This document shows, piece after piece, positions 1-7,712 of a DNA stretch of 64,000 bases. How positions within the stretch are numbered: the stretch's first letter is position 1; each line of letters begins with the position of its first letter. This stretch comes from Synechococcus sp. UW105 (GTDB lineage Bacteria > Cyanobacteriota > Cyanobacteriia > PCC-6307 > Cyanobiaceae), in the NCBI RefSeq assembly GCF_900473935.1, contig NZ_UCNN01000027.1, forward strand, positions 103,120 to 167,119. The letters run 5' to 3'. The notes beneath the pieces are model-generated. The model was not told the DNA's origin and made no database searches. It worked only from the letters and a program-made list of their open reading frames with translations. Both the position numbers and the translations under genes were made by a program.

Positions 1-699
1 ACTTGCATTATCACTTAGGCGAGGGTATGACTTAATAAGTATATCCATCATGAAAACAATGTACATAAATAATTCAATCAGTTCGCCATCTACAACGTTA
101 AAACCATTCAAGTGGAATAAATTCCTGATTAAATACGAAATTGCTGAATTCAAAGGGCCTTGGTTGGAGAAGAGGTACAATAAAATTCCTATACGGACAT
201 AAGGGTGCAATGAAATAATGCTGAATCTTTTTAAGATAGGAATACGGTCCCCTGCATAGAGAAACACAATGACGAATGCAACAATAAAGAGTCGAGGGTA
301 TAAATGAATGGTGTCTTCGCCCAAAAAATCGAAAGAAGCGAAGCTATTGTTTAGAAAATGAGAGTTATGGAGGTTTAATTCTGATTGATGATTGTAGTCC
401 GTAAATTTAAATTTGTCCGCCGTCAGATAACTGATCTCCTCAAAAAAGAGCAAACCAAAAAGAGATTGCCTTAGCCAATAAGTTGAGCGCGAATAAGCGT
501 TTACGAGATAGCTCTTTCTCGCAAATCCCACAATCAGGATAGAAACTATAAGGATTGCCTGGAACATTTCGATATAACCGGTTTCTCCGTATGCCCTTTC
601 AGGCAAAGAAGTATTAGTTAAGACTACAAAAACTAAGAACAATAATGAAAGGAAGCCAGAACAGCTATAGCTATTAATGGTCCACGAATTAGAATTCAT
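1..699 (-). CDS. membrane protein with EEIS...NLHN motif, truncated by the window edge
   Basis: An open frame starts at an ATG at 699 and runs off the left edge, giving 233 codons with no stop. The protein is hydrophobic, with about five predicted membrane segments. It contains EEISYL at about residue 85 and, about 16 residues later, HQSELNLHN. This resembles a widespread bacterial membrane family of unknown function with an EEISWGQ...NxQxExNLHN signature; that link is from memory. The gene is AT-rich and points left, away from the small genes that follow. It may belong with the sulfotransferase cluster, but a rightward gene string lies between them. No function is assigned. Confidence 0.7.
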   Translation of the reverse strand, partial: MNSNSWTINSYSCSGFLSLLFLVFVVLTNTSLPERAYGETGYIEMFQAILIVSILIVGFARKSYLVNAYSRSTYWLRQSLFGLLFFEEISYLTADKFKFTDYNHQSELNLHNSHFLNNSFASFDFLGEDTIHLYPRLFIVAFVIVFLYAGDRIPILKRFSIISLHPYVRIGILLYLFSNQGPLNSAISYLIRNLFHLNGFNVVDGELIELFMYIVFMMDILIKSYPRLSDNAS

Positions 700-864
700 G
701 CTTTAGGCGCAATAGTTGCAATGAATCAATTGTAGCGCATATTATCCTCTAAGTTCTGATAATTACAAAGGGTTTTTATTCCGATCCTGAACTCCAAAAT
801 CTCAACATTATTTCAATCCAAATCTACATGGTTCCCCTGAGCGACCCAGACCTTTGAGATCGGG

Positions 865-1164
865 GTGCGTGGTGAAGGCGAAGAGGGTCGTCAGGTTCTC
901 GCATTCCACACCCATCTCCATCTGGGTGCTCTACCTGATCCTCTGGACCACCTCTGGTACTTAGATCACCTAATTCACCAGAAGGTCTCTCCGAGGGTCC
1001 AGAAACTCCTCAAGACCACTTCAGAGGGGAACAGGGGAGTGGTGATCAAACCCTGGGTCTGGGATCACCATGCGTTCTACAACCTGAAGGACTACTACTC
1101 CTACAGACACCACCAGGACCCTGACTTGGTTTTGGATTACGAGAATTCAGACCTTCTCTTTTAA
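865..1164 (+). CDS. hypothetical protein, doubtful
   Basis: A 99-codon frame with a GTG start, rich in His, Asp and Tyr (ending in DPDLVLDYENSDLLF). I recognise no domain. It heads a rightward string of small genes, and base composition over 865-1160 is clearly more GC-rich than the flanks, which suggests a different origin or a decayed gene. It is listed because no other strand or frame explains the stretch. Confidence 0.3.
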   Translation: MRGEGEEGRQVLAFHTHLHLGALPDPLDHLWYLDHLIHQKVSPRVQKLLKTTSEGNRGVVIKPWVWDHHAFYNLKDYYSYRHHQDPDLVLDYENSDLLF

Positions 1165-1184
1165 ACAATTATCGTTTGAAAACT

Positions 1185-1385
1185 ATGCAACTACAAATTA
1201 CTATTTCCTTCACTCCTCTTGAGGTCGCACTCCTCTCCAGAATTCTGGAACGTGGTCAAGAGGTGGATTTTATTTGGTCTCAGATCCTTCCTTCTTTTGA
1301 TCAAGAGGAACATCTTGACAAGATCCTCTCTACCCACGATCAGATCATTGAAAAGATAATGTCTATAAATCTGTCTCAATACTAA
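1185..1385 (+). CDS. small hypothetical protein, paralogue of the next gene
   Basis: A 66-residue acidic protein. I chose the ATG at 1185 over a TTG three codons upstream. Residues 4-20 (QITISFTPLEVALLSRI) match in pattern the start of the next gene (QITLSIRELVILQLLAS), so the two look like diverged duplicates with a beta-strand followed by an amphipathic helix. I recognise no family. It sits 22 bases before the next gene in the same orientation, consistent with one transcript. Confidence 0.5.
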   Translation: MQLQITISFTPLEVALLSRILERGQEVDFIWSQILPSFDQEEHLDKILSTHDQIIEKIMSINLSQY

Positions 1386-1407
1386 TACCTACTTTATTCT
1401 TTTAATC

Positions 1408-1653
1408 ATGAAACTCAAATTCTATGACCAGATCCCTTCTGCGCAAATCACCTTGTCAATAAGAGAACTGGTGATTCTTCAGTTACTTGCATCAAAACTT
1501 TTAACAGAAGACAAAATTTATGAATATGCACTCCCTACTTTCTGCAATGAAGAGGATTCAGAATCGATTGTGGAGTTCGCTAAAGAGTTAAGAGAAGAAC
1601 TCGACACCTTGGTTACTGAGTCAGTTCTCACTCTTCCGTCAAAGAACCTCTAA
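1408..1653 (+). CDS. small hypothetical protein, paralogue of the previous gene
   Basis: An 81-residue acidic protein from an ATG. It shares the N-terminal pattern QITLSIRELVILQLL with the preceding small protein, then carries a Glu-rich helical tail. I recognise no domain. It is followed after 38 bases, which include a stem-loop, by two ribbon-helix-helix-like genes. It could be part of a small regulatory or addiction-type operon, but I see no toxin fold. Confidence 0.5.
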   Translation: MKLKFYDQIPSAQITLSIRELVILQLLASKLLTEDKIYEYALPTFCNEEDSESIVEFAKELREELDTLVTESVLTLPSKNL

Positions 1654-1663
1654 ACAGAATAAA

Positions 1664-1692
1664 TAGAGATGTCCCCACCAGAGACATCTCTA
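1664..1692 (+). promoter_or_regulatory. perfect 10-bp palindromic stem-loop at a start codon
   Basis: The arms TAGAGATGTC and GACATCTCTA are perfectly complementary around a 9-base loop. The last base of the right arm is the A of the ATG at 1692. It could be the operator of the ribbon-helix-helix protein that follows, or an RNA hairpin limiting ribosome access. There is no T-run, so it is a poor intrinsic terminator. Confidence 0.5.
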
Positions 1693-1877
1693 TGAAGACC
1701 CTTGCTAAATCAGATCAAAGAAATATCAATTTGTTCTTTGGGAAAAGGAATCAGACCACTCTGCAGAAGTTTGATTCCTTATCCCATCAACTCAGACGAT
1801 CGAGAACAGGAACACTGGATTATCTGATCACTCACTATGAATGGTTTCAGAATAACCGCAGTGAGGTGATCAGATGA
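1692..1877 (+). CDS. ribbon-helix-helix-like small protein
   Basis: A 61-residue basic protein. Residues 24-52 (LQKFDSLSHQLRRSRTGTLD, then YLITHYE) have the pattern of an RHH/CopG-type DNA-binding fold: a strand, then helices with conserved Arg/Ser and Leu spacing. It overlaps the next gene by ATGA, so translation is probably coupled. A palindrome ends at its start codon. RHH proteins are often antitoxins or autorepressors; no toxin gene is visible here. Confidence 0.5.
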   Translation: MKTLAKSDQRNINLFFGKRNQTTLQKFDSLSHQLRRSRTGTLDYLITHYEWFQNNRSEVIR

Positions 1878-2011
1878 CTATCACCATTCGACTCACAAAG
1901 GTTGAGTACGAGATGCTCAAGGAACTTCAGAAGAAAGACAAGAGGTATAAGAAGGGATTAGAGGAGAAGGTGATATCAGACTTGAAGATCGATTACGCAA
2001 TGATCATCTGA
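1874..2011 (+). CDS. ribbon-helix-helix-like mini-protein, 45 residues
   Basis: ATG at 1874 overlaps the preceding stop (ATGA) and the frame ends with TGA at 2009-2011. The protein opens TITIRLTKVEYEMLKELQKK, a typical short strand plus amphipathic helix of the RHH type, and is rich in Lys and Glu. The tight coupling to another RHH-like gene suggests they act together, perhaps as a heterodimer; that is inference. Confidence 0.45.
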   Translation: MTITIRLTKVEYEMLKELQKKDKRYKKGLEEKVISDLKIDYAMII

Positions 2012-2174
2012 TCCAATAAAACTTAATCAGGGGTGAATGAATAGTATGCAATGGACTCAGATCATTCATATCTTATCGAATTAGATTCAAAGAACTCTTT
2101 TAATTAAGTCTTTCCTTCAACCGATCAACTCGACGAGCATGATAAAAAAATACCATTAGAAGATGAATTGCTTT

Positions 2175-2204
2175 AAAAGGAAGGATTAGTCTTTCCCTCC
2201 TTTT
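2175..2204 (-). terminator. possible terminator of the sulfotransferase operon
   Basis: On the minus strand AAAAGGAGGG and CCTTCCTTTT pair with one mismatch around a 10-base loop. The stem overlaps the sulfotransferase stop codon. The flanking A/T runs would allow termination in either direction. Confidence 0.4.
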
Positions 2205-3177
2205 ATTCGATGCTTAAATAGGATAAGTCATGATACGTGGACAATGCGTTATCAAGCAGACTTTTATCGATATCTAGTGTGATGTCTTTTTCTGACTCAG
2301 CAAACTCAAAATCATAGGTTTCCTCAATTTGTGCTATTTTCTGAATCTGCAACCAATATTCTTTTGATGAGCAAAGTTTTTCATAAGATGTAAAATGAAT
2401 ATTGCGATTAGCATTCGGCAGTTCAAGGGTGGTTTTGTAGGTAAGGTGCCATTGCTCAATCCAATGATTTATATCTAAATCATTATCGTACTTTAAATTG
2501 TTTCTGTGAATAGGATTGTAATTTGGACCAAATTCAGTGTGCCCAATCCATTTCATATATTTAGACATGAATTGGTCGTCTTTAGAATCTTCAATAAACT
2601 TTTTGTGTTGCATAAGCAATGAGTATGATTGTTGAACTGGGTCTCTAAAAGGAACAAGTATCCTTGAGTGAGAAAAAAAGGAAGATATCAATTCAAGTCT
2701 TTTTATGTTTTGATTGTTTTTGCTTAGATATCTATTTTTTTTGTACTTATGCATAATAGTCTTTACATAATTTCTAAACTTTTCCTCTAACTCTTCTTCG
2801 CTTTCGTCAGCAAAAGTTTTCCAAAATACTTCTTCAAATGCTTCTGGCGATTCTATCGAAACTTTAATGCCGTCACCATGCGCCCTTTCCTTTAGTTCTA
2901 AATTATTTTTATTGATGGATATTTTAGACCAAAGATTGGGAGCAAGAATGAATGGCATATCAGTATAAGAAAGAGATGCAAAAATATTTGACTTGTGGAG
3001 TGCATTTAATAATATAGTGGACCCAGAACGCGCAAGACCTGCAATAAAGATATGATTATCAGTTTTAGTTGAAGAGGGCATATATGTACTTTCAAAATCA
3101 AAAATGACTTCACGCATAAATTGCGATGAAAGTGCTAATTGATGCAACTTTTGTTCCAACCAAGTATAATTGTTCAT
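2203..3177 (-). CDS. sulfotransferase family protein
   Basis: A 324-residue protein that probably moves a sulfuryl group from PAPS onto a hydroxyl or amine. The 5'-phosphosulfate loop is visible as FIAGLARSGSTILLNAL at about residues 44-60. A 3'-phosphate-binding segment, ILVPFRDPVQQSYSL, lies at about 173-187. There is no signal peptide, so it should be cytoplasmic. Its start overlaps the upstream gene by ATGA. It is the last gene of a leftward operon led by an arylsulfotransferase-like protein, so sulfated surface material is a reasonable guess; the substrate cannot be read. The composition is very AT-rich compared with the core genome, consistent with transfer. Confidence 0.85.
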   Translation of the reverse strand: MNNYTWLEQKLHQLALSSQFMREVIFDFESTYMPSSTKTDNHIFIAGLARSGSTILLNALHKSNIFASLSYTDMPFILAPNLWSKISINKNNLELKERAHGDGIKVSIESPEAFEEVFWKTFADESEEELEEKFRNYVKTIMHKYKKNRYLSKNNQNIKRLELISSFFSHSRILVPFRDPVQQSYSLLMQHKKFIEDSKDDQFMSKYMKWIGHTEFGPNYNPIHRNNLKYDNDLDINHWIEQWHLTYKTTLELPNANRNIHFTSYEKLCSSKEYWLQIQKIAQIEETYDFEFAESEKDITLDIDKSLLDNALSTYHDLSYLSIE

Positions 3178-3530
3178 TGTATAATTTTCCCCCTCAGATA
3201 GACATATCCAAACGCAAAGAGCAAGGATTCAAGAATTCCTATAGATGAGAAAGCAAATGAAACTAAACCATTTGAAAGGTAATCTCCAATAATAAAAAGA
3301 AGCAGAATTGACAAGAGAATTATTACTATTCTAAGTGAAGATCTCATGACTTGCAATGAATATGCTGGAATGATATTTTCTTTCCAGTGATTACTTATTT
3401 TTTTATTTAATATGATACAAATCGCTTTTTTGCTTGCATTGATTATTAAATTTATCGAAGCAATGTAATTTGATCTGATCAATGCCTCAACAGACAATAA
3501 ACAAATTACGAAAAGAATACAGTGTTTCAC
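3174..3530 (-). CDS. small membrane protein of unknown function
   Basis: A 118-residue protein. Hydrophobic segments are visible near residues 3-17, 68-84 and 92-112, the middle one reading IVIILLSILLLFIIGDYL. It overlaps both neighbours by ATGA, so it is translationally coupled inside the sulfotransferase operon. I recognise no family. A role as a membrane partner of the sulfation machinery is inferred from position only. Confidence 0.6.
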   Translation of the reverse strand: MKHCILFVICLLSVEALIRSNYIASINLIINASKKAICIILNKKISNHWKENIIPAYSLQVMRSSLRIVIILLSILLLFIIGDYLSNGLVSFAFSSIGILESLLFAFGYVYLRGKIIQ

Positions 3531-3715
3531 TGTTTTCCATCATTTTTTTGAGATGAATTATTTTTCTTCAATTTCTTATTTTTAAGAGCGCGTTTGATTG
3601 GATAATACAGTACACCCCATAACCCTAAGAGGAAGGCAGCAATAATTCCAAAAATAGCAGCAATTACTCCACCTGCCATTCCAGGTCCTATGTAAGCAAA
3701 TAATGGCGCTACCAT
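3527..3715 (-). CDS. small membrane protein with YIGPGMAGG motif
   Basis: A 62-residue protein: AYIGPGMAGG at residues 7-16, one membrane helix at about 17-40, then a Lys/Asn-rich cytoplasmic tail. Short YIGPG-containing membrane proteins occur beside sulfotransferase and arylsulfotransferase genes in other bacteria (from memory). It starts 18 bases after the arylsulfotransferase-like gene and overlaps the next gene by ATGA. Confidence 0.6.
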   Translation of the reverse strand: MVAPLFAYIGPGMAGGVIAAIFGIIAAFLLGLWGVLYYPIKRALKNKKLKKNNSSQKNDGKQ

Positions 3716-3733
3716 AGAAAAGATACAATTAAT

Positions 3734-5101
3734 TCAATTATTGCATTTCCCTCTTGATTCCATGAAATTTTTTACTATTTTGACATCATCGTCTGTGTAC
3801 ATAATGCGTGACCATGACAATTGATAAACTTTCTGATTACCTGCACGATTGACATATGTCCATATTAGTGAGTTATCGGCACCAAAGTACAGTATTCTGC
3901 CATAATCTGTCTCTTCTATAAAAAGATCATTGTTTGGAAGAATCTGACTCCTGCCCTGTGTTGTTGTCCTGACATCATTTTTAATTAAACCCTTATTTTG
4001 GTAAGGAGAGTATTTATTTGCCCTGAAGTCATAAATGATTACTTCATTATTTCCGTCTACAATGTCACCATCCACGAAATCCTTTGAGTTATTATTAAAA
4101 ATTGATATAGTGTGGTTATTTAAAACATCTACATCATGTTGGTGAAAGAATGGACCTGTCCCTTTCCAGATAATTTTATTTGTCGCAGGTCGATACAACA
4201 AGACCATTGACTGATGCCTTATCGATAAAAATAGATCTCCCTTTTTCCAAAACTTTCCATCAAAATTAACTGGTTGTATATCATTTAAGTGTATTGGATC
4301 ATTGCTAAATTTACTATTTCCCGCAGAAAATAATAGATACTCGAGACTATTGTCTATAAAGATTTGAGAAACAGACTTTTCAAATAGAATTTCACCATTA
4401 GGAGATAATTTAACAATTGAATCATCCAAATATCCTTCTTCTGAGGGGATATCTCTGCCAACTTTGAAGATCGGTAGAGTTTGTGGATACGAATGAGATG
4501 GAACCCATATATTCCCATCGTGATCTGTTTCTATCGAATGGTGGAATAAGTCATGCGTATTTTGAAAAATTAGATTAGAGCAAGCATCTATTTTTATTAA
4601 TGGTGAGTGATCTTTAAAAATCAAACCACCATGCTTGTCTAACTTGGGATGTCTCAACAGGTATCTTGATTGATTTTTGTCTCTAGACAAATGTTTAAAT
4701 TCACTAATTTTTTCAACCGATTTGTTAAATTCATCAATATCTGGATTCCAGGTATGCAATACCTTAAAGTTTGTTAAATCGACCAATTCAACTATTCCTG
4801 CTCCTAGGTCTCCATCATGTCTTGAAAGTAGAAGATAGGTCTCATGTGAGTTAGGGTTTCCACTAAAACCACCTAGCGATGGAAATCTGTCTTGCGCTAG
4901 AAAGTGTTTATTTATTAAAATCTTCTTTATATTTGCAGGGATTTCTGCCAGGAATAATGCGGGTTTAGAAATAACGCTCAACTTTTTGCCGCCAAGCGCT
5001 TCATGTCTTACGAGAGCGCCAAAACCAATTGTTAGGGGGATACCTAAAAGAACGACTAAATAAAGAATCCAAACCTCAATTTTTTTGAACACGCTAGACA
5101 A
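3734..5101 (-). CDS. arylsulfotransferase (ASST) family protein
   Basis: A 455-residue protein with an N-terminal membrane anchor at about residues 9-29 and a beta-propeller-like body. Family marks are HHSIETDHDGNIWVPSH near residue 187, HLNDIQPV near 272, SIRHQSMVLLYRP near 293, FFHQHDVDVLNN near 318 and GRSQILPNNDLFIEETDYGR near 386. Histidines in such segments form the active site of PAPS-independent arylsulfate sulfotransferases. The anchor suggests action at the outer face of the membrane or in the periplasm. It leads a four-gene leftward operon. The true donor and acceptor are unknown, and some family members may not transfer sulfate. Confidence 0.8.
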   Translation of the reverse strand: MSSVFKKIEVWILYLVVLLGIPLTIGFGALVRHEALGGKKLSVISKPALFLAEIPANIKKILINKHFLAQDRFPSLGGFSGNPNSHETYLLLSRHDGDLGAGIVELVDLTNFKVLHTWNPDIDEFNKSVEKISEFKHLSRDKNQSRYLLRHPKLDKHGGLIFKDHSPLIKIDACSNLIFQNTHDLFHHSIETDHDGNIWVPSHSYPQTLPIFKVGRDIPSEEGYLDDSIVKLSPNGEILFEKSVSQIFIDNSLEYLLFSAGNSKFSNDPIHLNDIQPVNFDGKFWKKGDLFLSIRHQSMVLLYRPATNKIIWKGTGPFFHQHDVDVLNNHTISIFNNNSKDFVDGDIVDGNNEVIIYDFRANKYSPYQNKGLIKNDVRTTTQGRSQILPNNDLFIEETDYGRILYFGADNSLIWTYVNRAGNQKVYQLSWSRIMYTDDDVKIVKNFMESRGKCNN

Positions 5102-5478
5102 TGTAATAATCTCTTATATTGTAGTCTATTTCAGATCTATCCGCCATTCTTCTGCCAACTCCTCTTTTGTGATGGTGTTGGAGAAGGAAATGACAATGTC
5201 CAACTCAAAATCAGTATGTCAATGATCACTGCTTTAGCGTTGGACGTCTGGCAAGGACCTCAAACTTGCTGCAGTGGAACTCATAGAGAAGTCTGGTGAG
5301 TGACCATGTCGCTCATGAGTCGTGGACGTATGGATCTCGCATCCAGTCGGTCCCAGTTGCTCCTTTGAGTTGTCCTCGACCAGTTGCGAGTGCCTCAGTC
5401 GCTCTCTTTGCGTCGTAGTGGAAGTAGTGCTAGTGGACGTACTGGATTGAGGTGTCGCAGTTGTTTCTTGAGTGCTGA
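5102..5478. other. non-coding gap between ASST gene and integrase
   Basis: I see no convincing gene. Composition switches near 5230 from AT-rich to about half GC. An open frame covering 5234-5515 on the minus strand is low-complexity Ser/Thr/Gln and overlaps the integrase end, so I treat it as chance. The left part should contain the promoter of the leftward ASST operon. Confidence 0.5.
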
Positions 5479-6885
5479 TTAATAGTCCTCGTCTTTTCTC
5501 TTGACCATCGTCCACTTCCCTTCTCCAATCGTTTGACGCGATTCGCGTGCTGTACGCTCTGCATCGATGTATCTCAGGTATGTGTTCCTGAGTTGGTCTG
5601 GACTGGTGTGACCGTTGTCCGCAAAAGAGTTGATCTTTGGAGGGATTGCTAATCCAGGGTCTTCTTCAAGGGTTAAACGAAATGCCGTGTGTCGAATGGT
5701 TGTCCATTTTCTGCCTGATGCAGGGAAATCGTTTTCGAAAGTTTTCTCCATTACGTGCTTAAGAAGGAAGTTCAGGGTCTTCAGGACATGACTGTCTGCC
5801 GGATTGCCTTCTGGTCTATCGATCTGAGGAAGAACCAGATACCCAGATGGTTTCCTTCTGTGGAGTCGTTCCCAAAATCTGAATCCATCTTTTCTGTAGT
5901 GGGTCGTCTGATGAATCGGACGATCCTTTTTTGTTGTCTCCAAATTGCAGACAACAGTCTTGTTCCCCTGGTCCCTGAACCACTCGCTCTTGATTCGGTA
6001 CATGTCTTCTGCCCGCAGGTAGAAGAACCACTCCAAGAGAAGTGCGTCATAGAGATCGACCCAGTTGCGTTGGTTCAGTCGACTGCTCTTGCTCCACTCC
6101 AACTCCCTGTACTCGTCTGGATCGAGGAGTTGTCTCGCTGAGTCGAGAGATAAGTCCACCACTGCTGCCAGGAGTTGGTCCCACTGCTTCTGAGTCAGAT
6201 GCTGAACCTGTTTGGTCTGCTTGCTGATCGCAGGAAATCTTGGAAATGCATGCCCAGGGAAGTCGTCCTCTGCCAGTGCCAGGAGTTTGTTGATCAGGGT
6301 TTTCTGCTGACCCTTCATCCCACTGCCATTGGATCCGCTGCTTCCACGTGCACGTCTCTCCAGAAGGGAGAAGTAGTCCTTGAAGTCCTGACTCGTAATC
6401 AGGTCAACGCTTCTGGACGCCCAAGGTTGGTGACGGATGCCGTATTCACTTGCGTCCCACTTCAGGGACTCCTCTCGCTTCCACCGCTTGAAATTGCGTT
6501 GGGTCTCTCGGGTTCGGGATTCAGACGCGAAGTACCGCTCCCAGTACTCGCCAAGTGAGTTCTTGTTTTGTTCTTCCTGTAGGTCCAGGACTGCCTTGCT
6601 CTCGTCCTGCCACTGCTGGAACAGGGTGACCGACCTCTTTGCCGCCTCGTAAGGGTCTTCTGTCCCCGTGGTCCTCTGGATGGTCAGACGCTTCCCCAGA
6701 CCGCCCTTGGATCGCCCCTGATGGGGTCTTGGGTCATCGCCGGGGTCTGGTAACCACTCCGCGTACAGAACCCGTGTATGGGTCTGTCGCTTGATCCTGA
6801 GGTTCTGCGGGTACGAACCACGCACTCCAAAGACCTTCGACACGTTCAGGGTCGTCCAGTCCTCGGGGAGTGATGCTTTGCCCAC
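5479..6885 (-). CDS. tyrosine recombinase / phage-type integrase
   Basis: A 468-residue protein. The C-terminal catalytic domain shows TTIRHTAFRL at about 398-407 (the H-x-x-R box), DNGHTSPDQLRNTYLRYIDA at about 425-444 with the probable nucleophile Tyr in NTYLRY, and an upstream Arg in YLRAEDMYRI. The N-terminal half would bind arm DNA and the core site. The gene sits 136 bases from a tRNA 3' remnant and points away from it, the usual layout of an integrase beside its attachment site. It probably mobilised the AT-rich cargo to the left. The frame is intact, so the element may still be functional. Confidence 0.85.
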   Translation of the reverse strand: MGKASLPEDWTTLNVSKVFGVRGSYPQNLRIKRQTHTRVLYAEWLPDPGDDPRPHQGRSKGGLGKRLTIQRTTGTEDPYEAAKRSVTLFQQWQDESKAVLDLQEEQNKNSLGEYWERYFASESRTRETQRNFKRWKREESLKWDASEYGIRHQPWASRSVDLITSQDFKDYFSLLERRARGSSGSNGSGMKGQQKTLINKLLALAEDDFPGHAFPRFPAISKQTKQVQHLTQKQWDQLLAAVVDLSLDSARQLLDPDEYRELEWSKSSRLNQRNWVDLYDALLLEWFFYLRAEDMYRIKSEWFRDQGNKTVVCNLETTKKDRPIHQTTHYRKDGFRFWERLHRRKPSGYLVLPQIDRPEGNPADSHVLKTLNFLLKHVMEKTFENDFPASGRKWTTIRHTAFRLTLEEDPGLAIPPKINSFADNGHTSPDQLRNTYLRYIDAERTARESRQTIGEGKWTMVKRKDEDY

Positions 6886-6985
6886 CTCGCTTACCTACCT
6901 GGGTCTGTCGCCCAGTTCTGAACACTGACCCACTTTGCCGTCTCTGGTAGGTAAGTGGTAGGTAAGTTGTCGGTTTTCTTCGACT

Positions 6986-7011
6986 AAACCCCAGTGTTTA
7001 TGGGGTTTTTA
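6986..7011 (+). terminator. hairpin with T-run beside the attachment site
   Basis: AAACCCCA (6986-6993) pairs with TGGGGTTT (7001-7008) around a 7-base loop and is followed by T residues. This is a classical intrinsic terminator on the plus strand. It may isolate the integrase promoter from the attachment-site side. Confidence 0.55.
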
Positions 7012-7021
7012 TATGTTAAGC

Positions 7022-7045
7022 CCCAGTTCGAATCTGGGTGCCGCC
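7022..7045 (+). other. 3' tRNA remnant, probable attachment site
   Basis: CCCAG TTCGAAT CTGGG folds as a perfect T-arm and is followed by TGCCGCC, a 7-base acceptor strand. No matching GGCGGCA 5' half with D- and anticodon arms precedes it, so this is only the 3' end of a tRNA gene. That is the normal scar of integration into a tRNA. The intact tRNA is expected left of the window; its identity cannot be read. Confidence 0.7.
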
Positions 7046-7110
7046 TTTGAAATAATCCCTGAGAGTGGCGATTGATACTGCATCCTCAGGGATTGTTTCA
7101 AAGGCGGCAC
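7038..7110. repeat. 26-bp inverted repeat overlapping the tRNA remnant
   Basis: The left arm 7038-7063 begins GTGCCGCCTTTGAAA and the right arm 7085-7110 ends TTTCAAAGGCGGCAC. They are complementary over 26 bases with a single T/C difference, around a 21-base loop. The outer 8 bases coincide with the tRNA acceptor end. It could be a two-sided recombinase site, the junction of two insertions, or a strong RNA hairpin. Confidence 0.75.
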
Positions 7111-7187
7111 TGGAAGGTGAATCCGTAATGCAGATACGCCTCAAAGAAGTCTCCCAGATTCAGCTTCCGAGTGACTTAGAGGCAGAT

Positions 7188-7712
7188 CTACAGGTCGGGG
7201 GTGGCATCTCGCCTCAGCTTCTGAAGTTCTTGGCGGAACCGCTCCCAGAATCCGTCGATAAACTTGATCCCTTCGATTGCCTCAGCGGGGCATAATTTCG
7301 CCCACTGCATAAACGGGTTGCCAGCGACTGTTTGGAACTTCGGTTCTCCTGCTGCATCCCCCTCGCGCCAGTAAACATCCTGCATCCAGGCATCTGTCCG
7401 ATCAGGGCGCGAACTGCTGGCGAACTGTTCTCCCTTGCAGTCAGCGAACAACCAGACATCAGCAACAGGAGGACCTGCTCTGCCTGACGCTGGTTCATCA
7501 ACGCACTTCTTGGTCTCCCAATTGCAGTTCTGAATCCAAGTCCTGCGCCGAACCTTGAGACGGATCCAACCATCAGGCATCCGCTCTGGCCGTGACAACT
7601 GCTCGGTTTCGACACGGCACCCAGTTCCACAACCAAAGACAGGAAGGACATGCTCTTGAGGCACAGTCAGATCCTGAGGGGTAGTCAGCAGCAGGAATAG
7701 CAAGGGATTCAT
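7188..7712 (-). CDS. secreted hypothetical protein
   Basis: A 174-residue protein. I chose the ATG at 7712, which overlaps the upstream stop (ATGA) and opens with a short hydrophobic leader, MNPLLFLLLTTPQ. The mature part is rich in Cys and Trp (for example WIQNCNWETKKCVD and WLFADCKGEQFA), suggesting disulfides and an exported location. I recognise no family. It is the second gene of a two-gene leftward operon with an LprI-like protein. Confidence 0.55.
   Translation of the reverse strand: MNPLLFLLLTTPQDLTVPQEHVLPVFGCGTGCRVETEQLSRPERMPDGWIRLKVRRRTWIQNCNWETKKCVDEPASGRAGPPVADVWLFADCKGEQFASSSRPDRTDAWMQDVYWREGDAAGEPKFQTVAGNPFMQWAKLCPAEAIEGIKFIDGFWERFRQELQKLRRDATPDL

Noticed and set aside
5234..5515. 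93-codon minus-strand frame
   Set aside because: Low-complexity Ser/Thr/Gln, overlaps the integrase 3' end, no ribosome site or family.
6944..6971. Direct repeat GGTAGGTAAGT beside the integrase start
   Set aside because: Only two short copies; could be integrase arm-binding sites but too little to claim.
7065..7295. 76-codon plus-strand frame across the inverted repeat
   Set aside because: It begins within the repeat loop and runs antisense into the secreted-protein gene; the protein-like part is on the other strand.
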